Below are positions 1 through 9,136 of a DNA stretch of 64,000 nucleotides, piece after piece. The stretch is from contig NZ_CP047159.1 in the NCBI RefSeq assembly GCF_019551475.1, positions 124,001-188,000 on the forward strand. Reading direction: 5' to 3'. The number at the start of each line of letters is the position of its first letter. Positions within the stretch are counted from its first letter, which is position 1. Made by a program: the position numbers and the translations under genes. The DNA comes from Prevotella sp. Rep29 (lineage in GTDB: Bacteria > Bacteroidota > Bacteroidia > Bacteroidales > Bacteroidaceae). The notes beneath the pieces are model-generated. The model did no database searches and was not told the origin of the DNA. It saw only the letters and a program-made list of their open reading frames with translations.

Positions 1-1505
1 TTGGCCAGTTGTGAGGCATCCAGTTCGCCCGCTTGTTCCAGGGCGGCTGCAATCTCGTCGTTGATTTCTGGATTCTTCAGGTCTTGCAGTTTCTCACCAC
101 GATTCTCATAATAGAGTGGCACCGTTGCTTTATCCTCTACGGCCCGTTTGAAGTCATAGATACTTACGTAGCCACCAAAGGTACGTGCCGTGATGTTGTC
201 GTTTGACAGCAACGGTGTACCTGTGAAACCGATGCGATGGGCGGTTGGCAGCAAGTGCATCAGGTTGTCGGCAAAGATGCCATTCTGCGTGCGGTGCGCC
301 TCGTCGCTCATCACGATGATGTCGTGGTCGGGATAGATCGGTTCAGCCTTCGGGTCGTTGAACTTCTGAATGAGCGAGAAGATGAACGACGGATTGCCTT
401 TCAACTTCGATTTCAGGTCCTCGCCACTGCTGGCGATGAACTTCTTCGCCTTCACGTTGCCCAACAGTCCGCAGTTCTCAAACGTGTCGCTGATTTGTTT
501 GTTCAGTTCGTCGCGGTCGGTCAGTACAAGGAAGGTGGGCGAGCCCTCAAACTTGCGACGAATCTTCTGCGAGAGGAACAGCATGGAATAACTCTTACCC
601 GAGCCTTGCGTATGCCAGAACACACCTAACTTTCCGTTCAGATACTGACGGTTGCGATACATTTCTACGGCTTGGTTCACACCAAGGTATTGGTGGTTTC
701 GGGCCAGAATCTTAGCCGTTCGTCCGCCGCTGTGGTCGTAGAGGATAAAGTTTTCCAGCAAGTCCAAAAAGTTCTCCTTCTTACAGATACCCCTCAACAT
801 CGTCGGCAGTTCGATGTTGCCGGCATCTTCCTCCTTCAGTCGTTTCCATTCGTGGAAGAACTCCCATTTCGAGTCGATGGTTCCCACACGTGCCTCCAGT
901 CCGTTGCTGAACATGATAAAGGCGTTGTGATAGAACAGTTGCGGAATCGTATCCAAATAGTCGCGATAGTTCTTGTTGAAGGCATCCACTACTTCTACAT
1001 CGTGGTTCTTCAGTTCCATAAACAGCAAAGGCAGCCCATTCACGAAGCCCACGATGTCGGCACGGCGATGATAGAGCGCACCATACACCCACATCTCGCG
1101 GACACACAAGAAGTCGTTCTTCTCTGGCGAAGCGAAGTCTATCACTTTGGCACGCACCTCCTCCGTCTCGCCGTTCGGTTTTATGCGGGTCACGGGCACA
1201 CCGTCCTTGATGTACTGATACTTCTGCTCGTTCACCTGCATCAGCGTCTGCGAACTCATGTGTTCCGTCATGCGCTCCGTAGCCTCCTGCAACTGCTTGT
1301 CCGTCAGCCAAGGGTTCAGCGTCTTCAGCGCCTTGCGGAAACGGCCCGTCAGCAGTACTTCATGGTAAGACGTGCGCCCCAGCGTACCGTTCGTGCCGAG
1401 CACCTCCTTATCAAAAGCATACACACTCGTCCAGCCCAGTTCCTTCTCCATCAAATCGGCTGCACTCCGCTGTATCAGTTGGTCTTCGCTATAGTCCTTT
1501 GCCAT
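1..1505 (-). CDS. hsdR: Type I restriction endonuclease subunit R (HsdR), N-terminal part, runs off the window
   Basis: The reverse strand is open from an ATG at 1505 to the window edge with no stop, so the C-terminal part is missing. The start reads MAKDYSEDQLIQRSAADLME. It is followed by an HsdR N-terminal nuclease region with the PD-(D/E)xK-type stretch DIVGFVNGLPLLFMELKN, then a Walker A (HTQGSGKSYSM), a helicase motif II (VMSDEAHR) and motif III (GFTGTPL). In type I R-M systems HsdR is the ATP-dependent translocase and nuclease that acts with HsdM and HsdS. It is the last gene of an operon that starts near 9898, 7 nt after the stop of the unknown gene 1513-2475. Recognition is secure. 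Whether the full gene is intact cannot be seen. Confidence 0.95.
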   Translation of the reverse strand, partial: MAKDYSEDQLIQRSAADLMEKELGWTSVYAFDKEVLGTNGTLGRTSYHEVLLTGRFRKALKTLNPWLTDKQLQEATERMTEHMSSQTLMQVNEQKYQYIKDGVPVTRIKPNGETEEVRAKVIDFASPEKNDFLCVREMWVYGALYHRRADIVGFVNGLPLLFMELKNHDVEVVDAFNKNYRDYLDTIPQLFYHNAFIMFSNGLEARVGTIDSKWEFFHEWKRLKEEDAGNIELPTMLRGICKKENFLDLLENFILYDHSGGRTAKILARNHQYLGVNQAVEMYRNRQYLNGKLGVFWHTQGSGKSYSMLFLSQKIRRKFEGSPTFLVLTDRDELNKQISDTFENCGLLGNVKAKKFIASSGEDLKSKLKGNPSFIFSLIQKFNDPKAEPIYPDHDIIVMSDEAHRTQNGIFADNLMHLLPTAHRIGFTGTPLLSNDNITARTFGGYVSIYDFKRAVEDKATVPLYYENRGEKLQDLKNPEINDEIAAALEQAGELDASQLA

Positions 1506-1512
1506 AATGACA

Positions 1513-2475
1513 TTACTTTATTTTATACTTTTGTTTCCACTCTGTCACACACTGAAGACTGTGGCTGTCGTCTTGAGTTTCAACGCCATTTAAACTTCCG
1601 TCAAATCTAATCTCGCCTTGATGAGTTCCATTATCATTACATAATTCAAATTTTCCGTGTGCAGTATCTATTGATATGAATTGGTATTTCCCATCTTTTT
1701 TTATGCTATATATTATGGAAACTTTTTTATTGCCATGATCTTTCTCCAAGTCACTCAACTCTGTTTCGCAATTGTAATAATTTTCAGAACAAATCAGAGC
1801 CCCAGTTTTCTCAGAGTAAGCCTTGATCTTTTCACCTTGATGCCTAATGATAATTTCATTGTGTTCCGATACGATTGCATCATCATTTGTTTCTTTCCAA
1901 TTCGTATCCCTTAACCTAAGAAATTTTGGATGAGGCAATCCAAGATTGTTACTTCCATCAGGGGCAATACGATTCTGACAGTCAATAAGTTCTTGGCGTA
2001 AGATCTCTATAATTATGTCACGACGTGGCATAATCCCATTAGTATTTATCCAATCAATTTCGTCTGGATTATCCTTAAACCACTGATTATGCCATTTATC
2101 TATAGTAGATTTGTCATAAATGTAATCTGATTTTGGGCATCCAACACACATAAATCCACCTAATGTCCTAGGCATTGGCTTATTTTCGAATTTATCCTTT
2201 TCCCCAATTTGAATTGGCTTAAATAAAGGATTAGAAGAGATAAAAAGCTGTTCGTAAGCAATACTTCCGAATTCTTTCCAACAGTCATTAGTTGGATCAT
2301 AACCATATGCATAGAACAATTCCCATTCTTCACTATCATAATATAGCGTGTCTTTACATGCGTCTGCTTCTTTTACCATGGAGACGAAATCATCGACAGC
2401 ATAACTTATATTATGCTTATGAACATGAGGGAATGACCCTCTTTTATCTAAAAGAATACTTCCGCTAACCTTCAT
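1513..2475 (-). CDS. Unknown protein embedded in the type I R-M operon
   Basis: A protein of 320 residues that I do not recognise. I start it at the ATG at 2475 (MKVSGSILL), which overlaps the stop of the upstream ATPase by 11 nt; the longer frame to 2499 begins with TTG. The N-terminal half is hydrophilic and contains GGFMCVGCPKSDYIYD, with two cysteines. The C-terminal half contains short beta-rich repeats around lysine and aspartate. No signal peptide, membrane segment or nuclease motif is visible. Its coupling to the DUF3696-type ATPase suggests that the two act together. The gene sits between the ATPase and hsdR, so it is cargo inside the R-M operon rather than a canonical Hsd subunit. 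Confidence 0.75.
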   Translation of the reverse strand: MKVSGSILLDKRGSFPHVHKHNISYAVDDFVSMVKEADACKDTLYYDSEEWELFYAYGYDPTNDCWKEFGSIAYEQLFISSNPLFKPIQIGEKDKFENKPMPRTLGGFMCVGCPKSDYIYDKSTIDKWHNQWFKDNPDEIDWINTNGIMPRRDIIIEILRQELIDCQNRIAPDGSNNLGLPHPKFLRLRDTNWKETNDDAIVSEHNEIIIRHQGEKIKAYSEKTGALICSENYYNCETELSDLEKDHGNKKVSIIYSIKKDGKYQFISIDTAHGKFELCNDNGTHQGEIRFDGSLNGVETQDDSHSLQCVTEWKQKYKIK

Positions 2476-3571
2476 GATTCTCAACACGCTTGCGTCCAAA
2501 CTCCATCAGTTTAGACATATCCTGTCTTACTTGATCAAAGAAATCAACAGGGAATTCATTAAGGTTTCCCCATTCGTCCATTCCAAACTCCATGATATTC
2601 TTATCGCCATTCTTATTCTGGAAGAAATAGATCGTCATATCGTCATGCAACATATCTGTCCTGCCCTCTACAATCATTCTGCGGATACCATTGACAATGT
2701 GTTCGCTATGTGTCTCTATTATTACGCGTACACCTGCGGATGCCATACGAGCGAGGAAGTAACCCATATTCGACTGTGCCTTGGCATGAAGATGAGCCTC
2801 TGGGTTCTCGACAATCAATATTCCACCTTTGGGAACAGTCAAACCGCTTACAAGGATAGGCAGAGCGTATGTAATACCGAAGCCAATGTTCGTAGCTGCA
2901 TTATCATGATCTTTGATTTTATAGGTCTTGTCGCCTTTCTCCAATTCAATTTCTACACCAGGAAAAATATAGTCTATCCATTCATTAAGCTGCCTTCTTA
3001 GTTTAATGTCATCTGTAAAATTTATAGACCGATAAGAATCTGTTTTAAAGAGAAAATCATTATTATTAATGATGTCGCCGGTGTTTTTCCCATGGCAATC
3101 ACATGTGGTGGAATCTTTTATATATTCATACTCATAATGAGGTGCCATACGGTCTGCACACAGGTACGTGAAACCTTTAAGAAACATCTTCTTTAAAGAT
3201 AGCTTATCGGAGGCATTAATTGTGAAATATACATCATTACCATCTTCTTCATTATCTTCTTCTTTAGCATCAAATGATATGTCTTGCAATGAAAATAATA
3301 TATCATAGGCATCTCTGTTATCATTTGAAATGTCGTAGAAATGCCCCAAATCTATTGCATATTTATCATTCTTCAACGGTATTGGTATTTTTTCCAATTC
3401 GGGATCATCCACTATTGTTTCTGATAATGTTTTTGCTAATAATAATGACTGTATAACAGAACTTTTACCAGCAGAGTTCGCGCCAGTAAGTAAAGTTATA
3501 TCATTAAAAATAAACTCACGCTTCTTATCAAAGCATTTATACCCATCTATTGTCAGTTTCAGTTTGTCCAT
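2465..3571 (-). CDS. AAA-family ATPase with DUF3696-like C-terminus
   Basis: 368 residues. The Walker A is LLTGANSAGKSSVIQSL near residues 27-43. The Walker B region is GILIVENPEAHLHAKAQSN, followed by IIETHSEHIVNGIRR, the SMC/RecF-like D- and H-loop pattern. The C-terminal PVDFFDQVRQDMSKL resembles the DUF3696 tail of ATPases found in many defence loci. The insertion between the two Walker motifs is long and acidic. The gene lies 2 nt after the DUF262 gene and overlaps the next gene by 11 nt, which points to one translation unit of three. Such ATPases usually act as sensors or motors for a partner effector. The partner here is either the DUF262 protein or the unknown protein. Confidence 0.85.
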   Translation of the reverse strand: MDKLKLTIDGYKCFDKKREFIFNDITLLTGANSAGKSSVIQSLLLAKTLSETIVDDPELEKIPIPLKNDKYAIDLGHFYDISNDNRDAYDILFSLQDISFDAKEEDNEEDGNDVYFTINASDKLSLKKMFLKGFTYLCADRMAPHYEYEYIKDSTTCDCHGKNTGDIINNNDFLFKTDSYRSINFTDDIKLRRQLNEWIDYIFPGVEIELEKGDKTYKIKDHDNAATNIGFGITYALPILVSGLTVPKGGILIVENPEAHLHAKAQSNMGYFLARMASAGVRVIIETHSEHIVNGIRRMIVEGRTDMLHDDMTIYFFQNKNGDKNIMEFGMDEWGNLNEFPVDFFDQVRQDMSKLMEFGRKRVENHEG

Positions 3572-3573
3572 TT

Positions 3574-4935
3574 TTATCGAAGATATTTATCAAACAATTC
3601 GTTTTTAATACTCTGTATAGTATATGCAATATTTGCTTTTCGAGCGGTACTCGAAGTTATTGCCGCATTCAATTGGCTGTCTTTGCGAAGAAGTTGATTA
3701 AGTTCTTCAACCAAATTAACACCTTGTTTGATGCCATTCTCATATTCAGAGCTATGATGTGCCAAAAGAACAGAAATGGCTAACATTAGAGATTTGTTCA
3801 CAGAACTTTTTTTTCCTGTATTTGGACTAATTTTTCTAAAAGCTGAAGAACCAAATATCCTGTATGCAGATTCCATACTTTTCACAAACGATTCGTAATA
3901 GGCTCTTAATTCTGATTCTTCTTTGCCATTCAACACATCTATATACCCATTAAGAGAATCTCGCATAAAACCATTGTATTCACCAATAGGATTGTCTAAT
4001 GAATACTGGTCGTAAAAATAGATATAGCGCAAAGCGCACTCTTGAGCAGCTAAACGAGTATCCTTGACTCCTGAGTTAGTTGCTTTTTTAAATTCTAATG
4101 ACCTAATCATATCCAATAACAATTTCTGGACCTTTGGCCTTGACATGCAATTCCTAATTTCCTGCTCATTGAGAGCCTTTCCACCAGTATTTAATCTACG
4201 AAACAAATCATATTTTAGCATTACAGGCGAACGGTAATCAATAACAAAACACATGATTTGTGTCTGTCTAAATTTTCGGAACTGTAGTAAAGGGATTTTC
4301 CCTTTTAATTCTGAGTACTTAAAGCCATTGCATTCCGTGAAATATTCCATGTTGCACAACGCAAGTTTATCCTCCATAAACTGCTTTATGGTTGTGATTC
4401 TTTGCAATCCATCTACAATAGTCAAACGGCCATCAGAATATTGGCTTAAATATACAGAAGGCAAAGGCAGACCGAGCAAAATAGATTCAATTAATTTACT
4501 TTGTCGAGTCTTATCCCATACAAAATTACGTTGGAAATTAGGATTGATTTCAAGATCACCTTCTTTAATTAATTCCATTAGCATCTGTATGGAGAAATCC
4601 TTTCTTTCTACATAAATATCGTCAGGACTGTATCTATAGGATTCATGTTCCTCAGGAATATCATCATTGACATCCAGACCTTCTTCTTGCGTTTCTATCC
4701 ATTCTTCCAATAGCCCCAAAAGGCGAGTATAAATCTCATCATCATCTTCTTCAAAGATGCTATTTTTGACAGTAAAAATTTGTGTATCAGGATTCTGTTT
4801 TACAGGAATGCGTATTTCATTCTCTTTGTCTTTGAATCCTTTTAACCAAAAATCATTATTGTCATCTTTGGACAATTTGAAAGTGGTTTCATTTGTTCCA
4901 CCTTTCAGGGTGAATCTTACTTCTAACTGAGACAT
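3574..4935 (-). CDS. DUF262 domain protein (GmrSD N-terminal/ParB-like fold)
   Basis: 453 residues. The DUF262 signature is clear: NPNFQRNFVWDKTRQSKLIE, then LLGLPLPSVYLSQ and the catalytic-type motif IVDGLQR near residues 172-178. In GmrSD and BrxU this ParB/sulfiredoxin-like domain binds or hydrolyses nucleotides and drives a nuclease. Here no HNH or DUF1524 nuclease motif follows, and the C-terminal half is helical. The first 125 residues form a separate acidic domain (EEDDDEIYTRLLGLLEEW). The gene follows hsdS by 30 nt and precedes the ATPase by 2 nt. It may be a defence module of its own or may modulate the type I enzyme; the sequence does not decide. Confidence 0.85.
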   Translation of the reverse strand: MSQLEVRFTLKGGTNETTFKLSKDDNNDFWLKGFKDKENEIRIPVKQNPDTQIFTVKNSIFEEDDDEIYTRLLGLLEEWIETQEEGLDVNDDIPEEHESYRYSPDDIYVERKDFSIQMLMELIKEGDLEINPNFQRNFVWDKTRQSKLIESILLGLPLPSVYLSQYSDGRLTIVDGLQRITTIKQFMEDKLALCNMEYFTECNGFKYSELKGKIPLLQFRKFRQTQIMCFVIDYRSPVMLKYDLFRRLNTGGKALNEQEIRNCMSRPKVQKLLLDMIRSLEFKKATNSGVKDTRLAAQECALRYIYFYDQYSLDNPIGEYNGFMRDSLNGYIDVLNGKEESELRAYYESFVKSMESAYRIFGSSAFRKISPNTGKKSSVNKSLMLAISVLLAHHSSEYENGIKQGVNLVEELNQLLRKDSQLNAAITSSTARKANIAYTIQSIKNELFDKYLR

Positions 4936-4965
4936 TGTACTATTATTTATTGTTTATCATTCCTT

Positions 4966-6180
4966 TTAAACTTGTATTACTCCACCCATCAGCTTGGGAA
5001 GCAAGCGGTCGCGGGCTTCAGTGAGAAGGCGGATTTGAGAAGAAAGATGAAGAATTTGGTTCCTCATACATTCTGCTAAATCACTATATGATGTCATAAT
5101 CTCATCATCAGGTACGTTAACAAAGACTTGATCAAGTTTATTTCGCTGAATGTGCTTCATTGTTGAACCTGTTGTGAGATTTTGAAACTCTTCTATTGTG
5201 TTCGATACTGACTGCAACAAGAACTCTCTTCCAATTCCCTTTGCTGGAGTTACCTTGAATAAATGTTGATTAAGCCAACCATCTTCTCCAGCCCAAACAA
5301 TCACCATAAGAGTAGCAGACCATGAGAAGAGCAGGTCTCCTGCTTTCACTAAATATTTTGCAGGGACTCTTTCTCCATCATTTCTTGGAGTATCATTACT
5401 TACACCATTACCCATTTCCTTTATTTTGATTATGGGCTTTCCTGATTCTTGCCAATCAGATGGCTTGAAAGCAAAACCATTTAGGTATTTACCTAAATGA
5501 GAAATTGGCTTCTTCTCCCACCCCTCAGGCACACCATCGATAATCTTGGTGTTTTCGTGGCCGGGGAAGTGGAGGTCAACGAACCATTCCTTATAGAGTC
5601 GCTGCGCTGCTTCCTCCAATAACTTTATCTGATTCTGATAGTTCTCTATCAAAGAGTCATAACGAGAGAGGATAGTAGCAATGCGGTTTTGAACCTCTAA
5701 AGGAGGACATGGAATCAATAGATTCTTAATGTCTGAAGGGCTTATATTAGCTTGGTTTGCAGCACCACCTGCTTTTTGTGCCAATTCTACTTTTACTTCA
5801 TATTGACTAAGATAATAATATATAAAATCAAGACATGACAAACTGTCATCTTTGTTTACAATCTTGCCGACGCGCTGATTTAGAACAGTTACATCATCAT
5901 ATCTTACTCTCCCAACTCGTCCAACAACCGATGCAATTTGATTAATATGTGAGCCTGTCATTGCTATCAAGACATCGCCTTTTTTTAAAATATATCTTGG
6001 ATTCTGAAAAGCGATTGAATTAGGAACATATGAAAGATCTTCCAACGATATATACGGTGGACAAACATTCTTTATCTTTATCACAGGAATTCCCGAATCA
6101 GAGAAATCCTTAGATTTATATGCAAAACCCGAAAGGACTTCTATATAGTCTCCCAACTTCACTTTCTTCCACTCACTCAT
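4966..6180 (-). CDS. hsdS: Type I restriction specificity subunit (HsdS)
   Basis: 404 residues with two target recognition domains. Residues 1-150 form the first, followed by the spacer helix containing NRIATILSRYDSLIENYQNQ and LLEEAAQRLYKEWFVDL. Residues 220-360 form the second, followed by the terminal helix HLSSQIRLLTEARDRLLPKL. Each domain starts with the typical GYxNGFAFK or LSGFAYKSKDF motif. HsdS sets the DNA sequence recognised by the HsdM methylase and HsdR nuclease. The start ATG overlaps the stop of the preceding gene in ATGA, so translation is coupled. The length is normal for an intact, bipartite specificity subunit. Confidence 0.95.
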   Translation of the reverse strand: MSEWKKVKLGDYIEVLSGFAYKSKDFSDSGIPVIKIKNVCPPYISLEDLSYVPNSIAFQNPRYILKKGDVLIAMTGSHINQIASVVGRVGRVRYDDVTVLNQRVGKIVNKDDSLSCLDFIYYYLSQYEVKVELAQKAGGAANQANISPSDIKNLLIPCPPLEVQNRIATILSRYDSLIENYQNQIKLLEEAAQRLYKEWFVDLHFPGHENTKIIDGVPEGWEKKPISHLGKYLNGFAFKPSDWQESGKPIIKIKEMGNGVSNDTPRNDGERVPAKYLVKAGDLLFSWSATLMVIVWAGEDGWLNQHLFKVTPAKGIGREFLLQSVSNTIEEFQNLTTGSTMKHIQRNKLDQVFVNVPDDEIMTSYSDLAECMRNQILHLSSQIRLLTEARDRLLPKLMGGVIQV

Positions 6181-7274
6181 ACCTCATCCTCCTTCTGTTT
6201 TTTGTCTCTGAGTTCGTTTTCAATATCCTCAATAGATGGCAAGGCGCTCTTGAAGTCCTCGGTCAGTTTGTCGAAGATTTCAACGGAAGACACCCCGATG
6301 GGAGATTCTACCCCTTGTAGAGTATATTCTGCCACAACATCGTTTTTGTCTTTACAGATGAGTAGACCGATAGTTGGATTGTCGTGCTCGGTGCACATCA
6401 GTTTGTTGACTGCTGTGACGTAGAAATTCAGTTGTCCAATGTGCTCAGGCTTGAAGGCTGTTGCTTTTAGTTCTATCACGACATAGCAGTGTAGGCGCAC
6501 ATGATAGAATAGTTGGTCAATGTAGAAATCTTCATCTCCAACACGGAGGTGTACTTGGTGACCATAGTAGGTGAAGCCCTTGCCCAGTTCCAATAAATAC
6601 TTGGAGATGTGAGAATCGAGATGCTCCTCCAATTCTCGTTCCTGCATATCCTGACGAACGCCCATGATGTCTATAACGTAGGGATCTTTCGTTATTTGCT
6701 GTGCAAGGTCGCTCTGCGGTGTAGGTAGTGTTCGTTTGAAATTGCTAATAGCCTTTCCCTGTCGTTCGTAGAGGTTGCTGTCTATCTGCCAGTCAAGTAC
6801 TGTGCGGCTCCAATTGTTTTCAATGGTCTGTTGGATGTAGAACAAAGCCATGTTCATATCCTTGCATCGCTGCATAATAAGGATGTGATGCCCCCAAGGA
6901 ATAGAGAAGAAAGATTGCGGCACAGGTTGTGCCGTTTTTGATGAATCTTCCATTTGCGGCACAAGTTGTGCCGCAAATGGAAATACGTCTTTATATGTGA
7001 TATACCATTTGCGAATTCTCTCTATGTTACGCAAAGAGAACCCCTTCATTTCTGGAAACTCTGCCGACAGATCCTGACTGAGTTGCTTCAAGAAACCGTC
7101 ACCCCATTTGGCATTCTTCTGTTTCTCTACGATGTCACTCCCCAACTGCCAGTAGAGCTGCAACAGTTCGGTATTGACTTTGACGGCTGCTTTTATCTGA
7201 CTCTGGCGTATGCGTATCTTTAGTTCGCAAATCCACGCAGCATAGTCTTTGTTAATATGTATTAGATTACTCAT
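6177..7274 (-). CDS. YhcG/DUF1016-family PDDEXK nuclease-like protein
   Basis: 365 residues from the ATG at 7274, which overlaps the hsdM stop as ATGA; the longer frame to 7289 would start inside hsdM. The N-terminal DUF1016 region includes LLQLYWQLGSDIVEKQKNAKWGDG and FSLRNIERIRKWY. The C-terminal part has the nuclease pattern FYIDQLFYHVRLHCYVVIELKA, with the D and E-x-K residues of the PD-(D/E)xK fold, then GQLNFYVTAVNK. Proteins of this family are often found inside type I R-M operons in Bacteroidetes, and their role there is not settled. It ends in an ATGA overlap with hsdS, so it is firmly part of the operon. Confidence 0.9.
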   Translation of the reverse strand: MSNLIHINKDYAAWICELKIRIRQSQIKAAVKVNTELLQLYWQLGSDIVEKQKNAKWGDGFLKQLSQDLSAEFPEMKGFSLRNIERIRKWYITYKDVFPFAAQLVPQMEDSSKTAQPVPQSFFSIPWGHHILIMQRCKDMNMALFYIQQTIENNWSRTVLDWQIDSNLYERQGKAISNFKRTLPTPQSDLAQQITKDPYVIDIMGVRQDMQERELEEHLDSHISKYLLELGKGFTYYGHQVHLRVGDEDFYIDQLFYHVRLHCYVVIELKATAFKPEHIGQLNFYVTAVNKLMCTEHDNPTIGLLICKDKNDVVAEYTLQGVESPIGVSSVEIFDKLTEDFKSALPSIEDIENELRDKKQKEDEV

Positions 7275-9133
7275 TTCAGTTCCTCCCATGCTTTTTGTAT
7301 CTCGGCCATCAAGATGTTAGCCTCGCTGTTCAGCTGTGCCAGCTCGGCATGAATCTCGTTCATGCGCTCATGGAAGTCCACGCCGTCGTCTTCCTGCTCG
7401 GCTACGCCGACATAGGCACCAGGAGTGAGCGAGTAGTTCTTTTCCTCTATCTCTTGAATGGTGGCTATCTTGCAGAGGCCAAGAACATCCTTGTATTCAC
7501 CATCGCCAAATTTTTCTGTGAGCCATTCAAACTGGCGAGCCGTTTCAAGAAGATCTTCCCAATGCTCTATAGTCTCTTTCCGTTCAGCCTCAACCTGTTT
7601 CTTCTCTTTTCGGGTGGCAGAAGCAATGGCCTCTTTTGCCTGTTTCTTTTCATATTCCAAACAGGCGGCAAACCTTGTAGAGTACTCCTTTTCGCCATTC
7701 TTAATAACTTCTTCAAGTCTTTCTTGCGTCAATGGAGCTGATACATTATCAAGTATCTCGACATAATCTCTGATTAACGATAGGTATTTCTCTTTCTCAC
7801 CACGATAGAGATGTACGATGGCTTGCAGGTTGCGCAACTGCCATTCTGTCCATTCATTCAAGGTGCGGTCAACAACCGTATAGTAGTTGCGGGCATCGAT
7901 GAACAGTACCTTGTCGCGAATATCGGCATGCTTGTTGCGGTCGAAGAACCACAGCGAGCAGGGCAGGGAGAGCGTATAGAAGAAGTTGTTGCCTACGCTG
8001 ACCATTACATCCACATCACCCGTGCGCACCAGCTTCTCACGAATATCACGGTCTTTATTGGCGCTGTCAGTCGCTGAACTGGCCATCACGAAGCCTGCAC
8101 GTCCGTGATCGTTCAGGTAGGCGTAGAAATAACTAATCCAAAGATAGTTGGCGTTGCCTATCTCCTTAGTCTTCTGATTCACTCCCGGAAGACCGAAGGG
8201 CAGTCGGCCAGCGGCTGAAGCCGATTCTGCTTTCACTTTATCGACATTGAAGGGCGGATTAGCCATCACATAGTCGCACTTTCCGGCGAGGTTATGGGCA
8301 TCGTGGTAGAAAGAGTTGGCCTCGTCGCCAGAGATGATTCGCCCGTTCAAACCATGAACAGCCATATTCATCAGACAGAGCTGCGCATTGTACTCCACCT
8401 TCTCCTGTCCATAGAAAGTCATTTGGGTGTTGGCATTCAATCCTGCCTGATTTACGAAGTCACCTGTCTGAACAAACATTCCACCGCTGCCACAAGCCGG
8501 GTCAAGCATGACGCCTTGCGTGGGCTCCAGTACATTGACCAGCATTTTTACCAATGATTTCGGCGTGAAGAATACGCCATCGTCGGAAGCTACTGCCTTG
8601 GCAAACTTTGAGAGGAAGTATTCGTAGATGCGTCCGATGATGTCGCCACCGACCTCGTCGATGGTCTTGTTGTTGAAGATACGGAGCAGTTCGCGCAGAA
8701 GTTCATCGGCAAACATCGTATAGGTCTTGGGCAATACGCCCGTCAATTGTTCGCTCTGATCTTCCACCAACTGCATAGCATTGTTCACAGCCTCGCCCAA
8801 TGAGTTGATTTCCTGTCCGTCTTTAGTCTTCAAGCCAGCAGCCACGATGTTATCAGGCAGATTCACAAGATAGTCGAACTGTGCCTCACGGGGAAGATAT
8901 AATGCACTTTTGGCAGCGAAATCGCTGGGCTCCACGGGCATCACACGTCCGCCACGACTGGGGCGATTCTCCAGAATTTCGGCTTCCACCATTTTATAGC
9001 GGCTGTAGGCATAGCGCAGGAACAGCAATGCCAACACAGGCATGCAATACTGGCTGCTGGTCAGTTTACTGCCTTGTCTCAGAAGGTCTGCCGATTCCCA
9101 TAACTCGGCTTCAAGTTTTCGTATATTGATCAT
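7271..9133 (-). CDS. hsdM: Type I restriction DNA methyltransferase subunit (HsdM)
   Basis: 620 residues. HsdM N-terminal helical domain at residues 1-140. The N6-adenine methylase fold has the SAM-binding motif I DPACGSGGMF at residues 211-220 and catalytic motif IV NPPF at 292-295. The C-terminal region is a coiled-coil-rich tail (EYEKKQAKEAIASATRKEKKQVEAE) that contacts HsdS in characterised enzymes. HsdM protects host DNA by methylating the HsdS target. It follows the DUF2971 gene by 3 nt and overlaps the YhcG-type gene by 4 nt. All key residues are present. Confidence 0.96.
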   Translation of the reverse strand: MINIRKLEAELWESADLLRQGSKLTSSQYCMPVLALLFLRYAYSRYKMVEAEILENRPSRGGRVMPVEPSDFAAKSALYLPREAQFDYLVNLPDNIVAAGLKTKDGQEINSLGEAVNNAMQLVEDQSEQLTGVLPKTYTMFADELLRELLRIFNNKTIDEVGGDIIGRIYEYFLSKFAKAVASDDGVFFTPKSLVKMLVNVLEPTQGVMLDPACGSGGMFVQTGDFVNQAGLNANTQMTFYGQEKVEYNAQLCLMNMAVHGLNGRIISGDEANSFYHDAHNLAGKCDYVMANPPFNVDKVKAESASAAGRLPFGLPGVNQKTKEIGNANYLWISYFYAYLNDHGRAGFVMASSATDSANKDRDIREKLVRTGDVDVMVSVGNNFFYTLSLPCSLWFFDRNKHADIRDKVLFIDARNYYTVVDRTLNEWTEWQLRNLQAIVHLYRGEKEKYLSLIRDYVEILDNVSAPLTQERLEEVIKNGEKEYSTRFAACLEYEKKQAKEAIASATRKEKKQVEAERKETIEHWEDLLETARQFEWLTEKFGDGEYKDVLGLCKIATIQEIEEKNYSLTPGAYVGVAEQEDDGVDFHERMNEIHAELAQLNSEANILMAEIQKAWEELK

Positions 9134-9136
9134 TCG

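Noticed and set aside
672..1610. A long forward ORF of 312 residues
   Set aside because: It is antisense to hsdR, whose reverse frame has clear helicase and nuclease motifs. Its composition (many His, Gln and Leu) is typical of a shadow frame.
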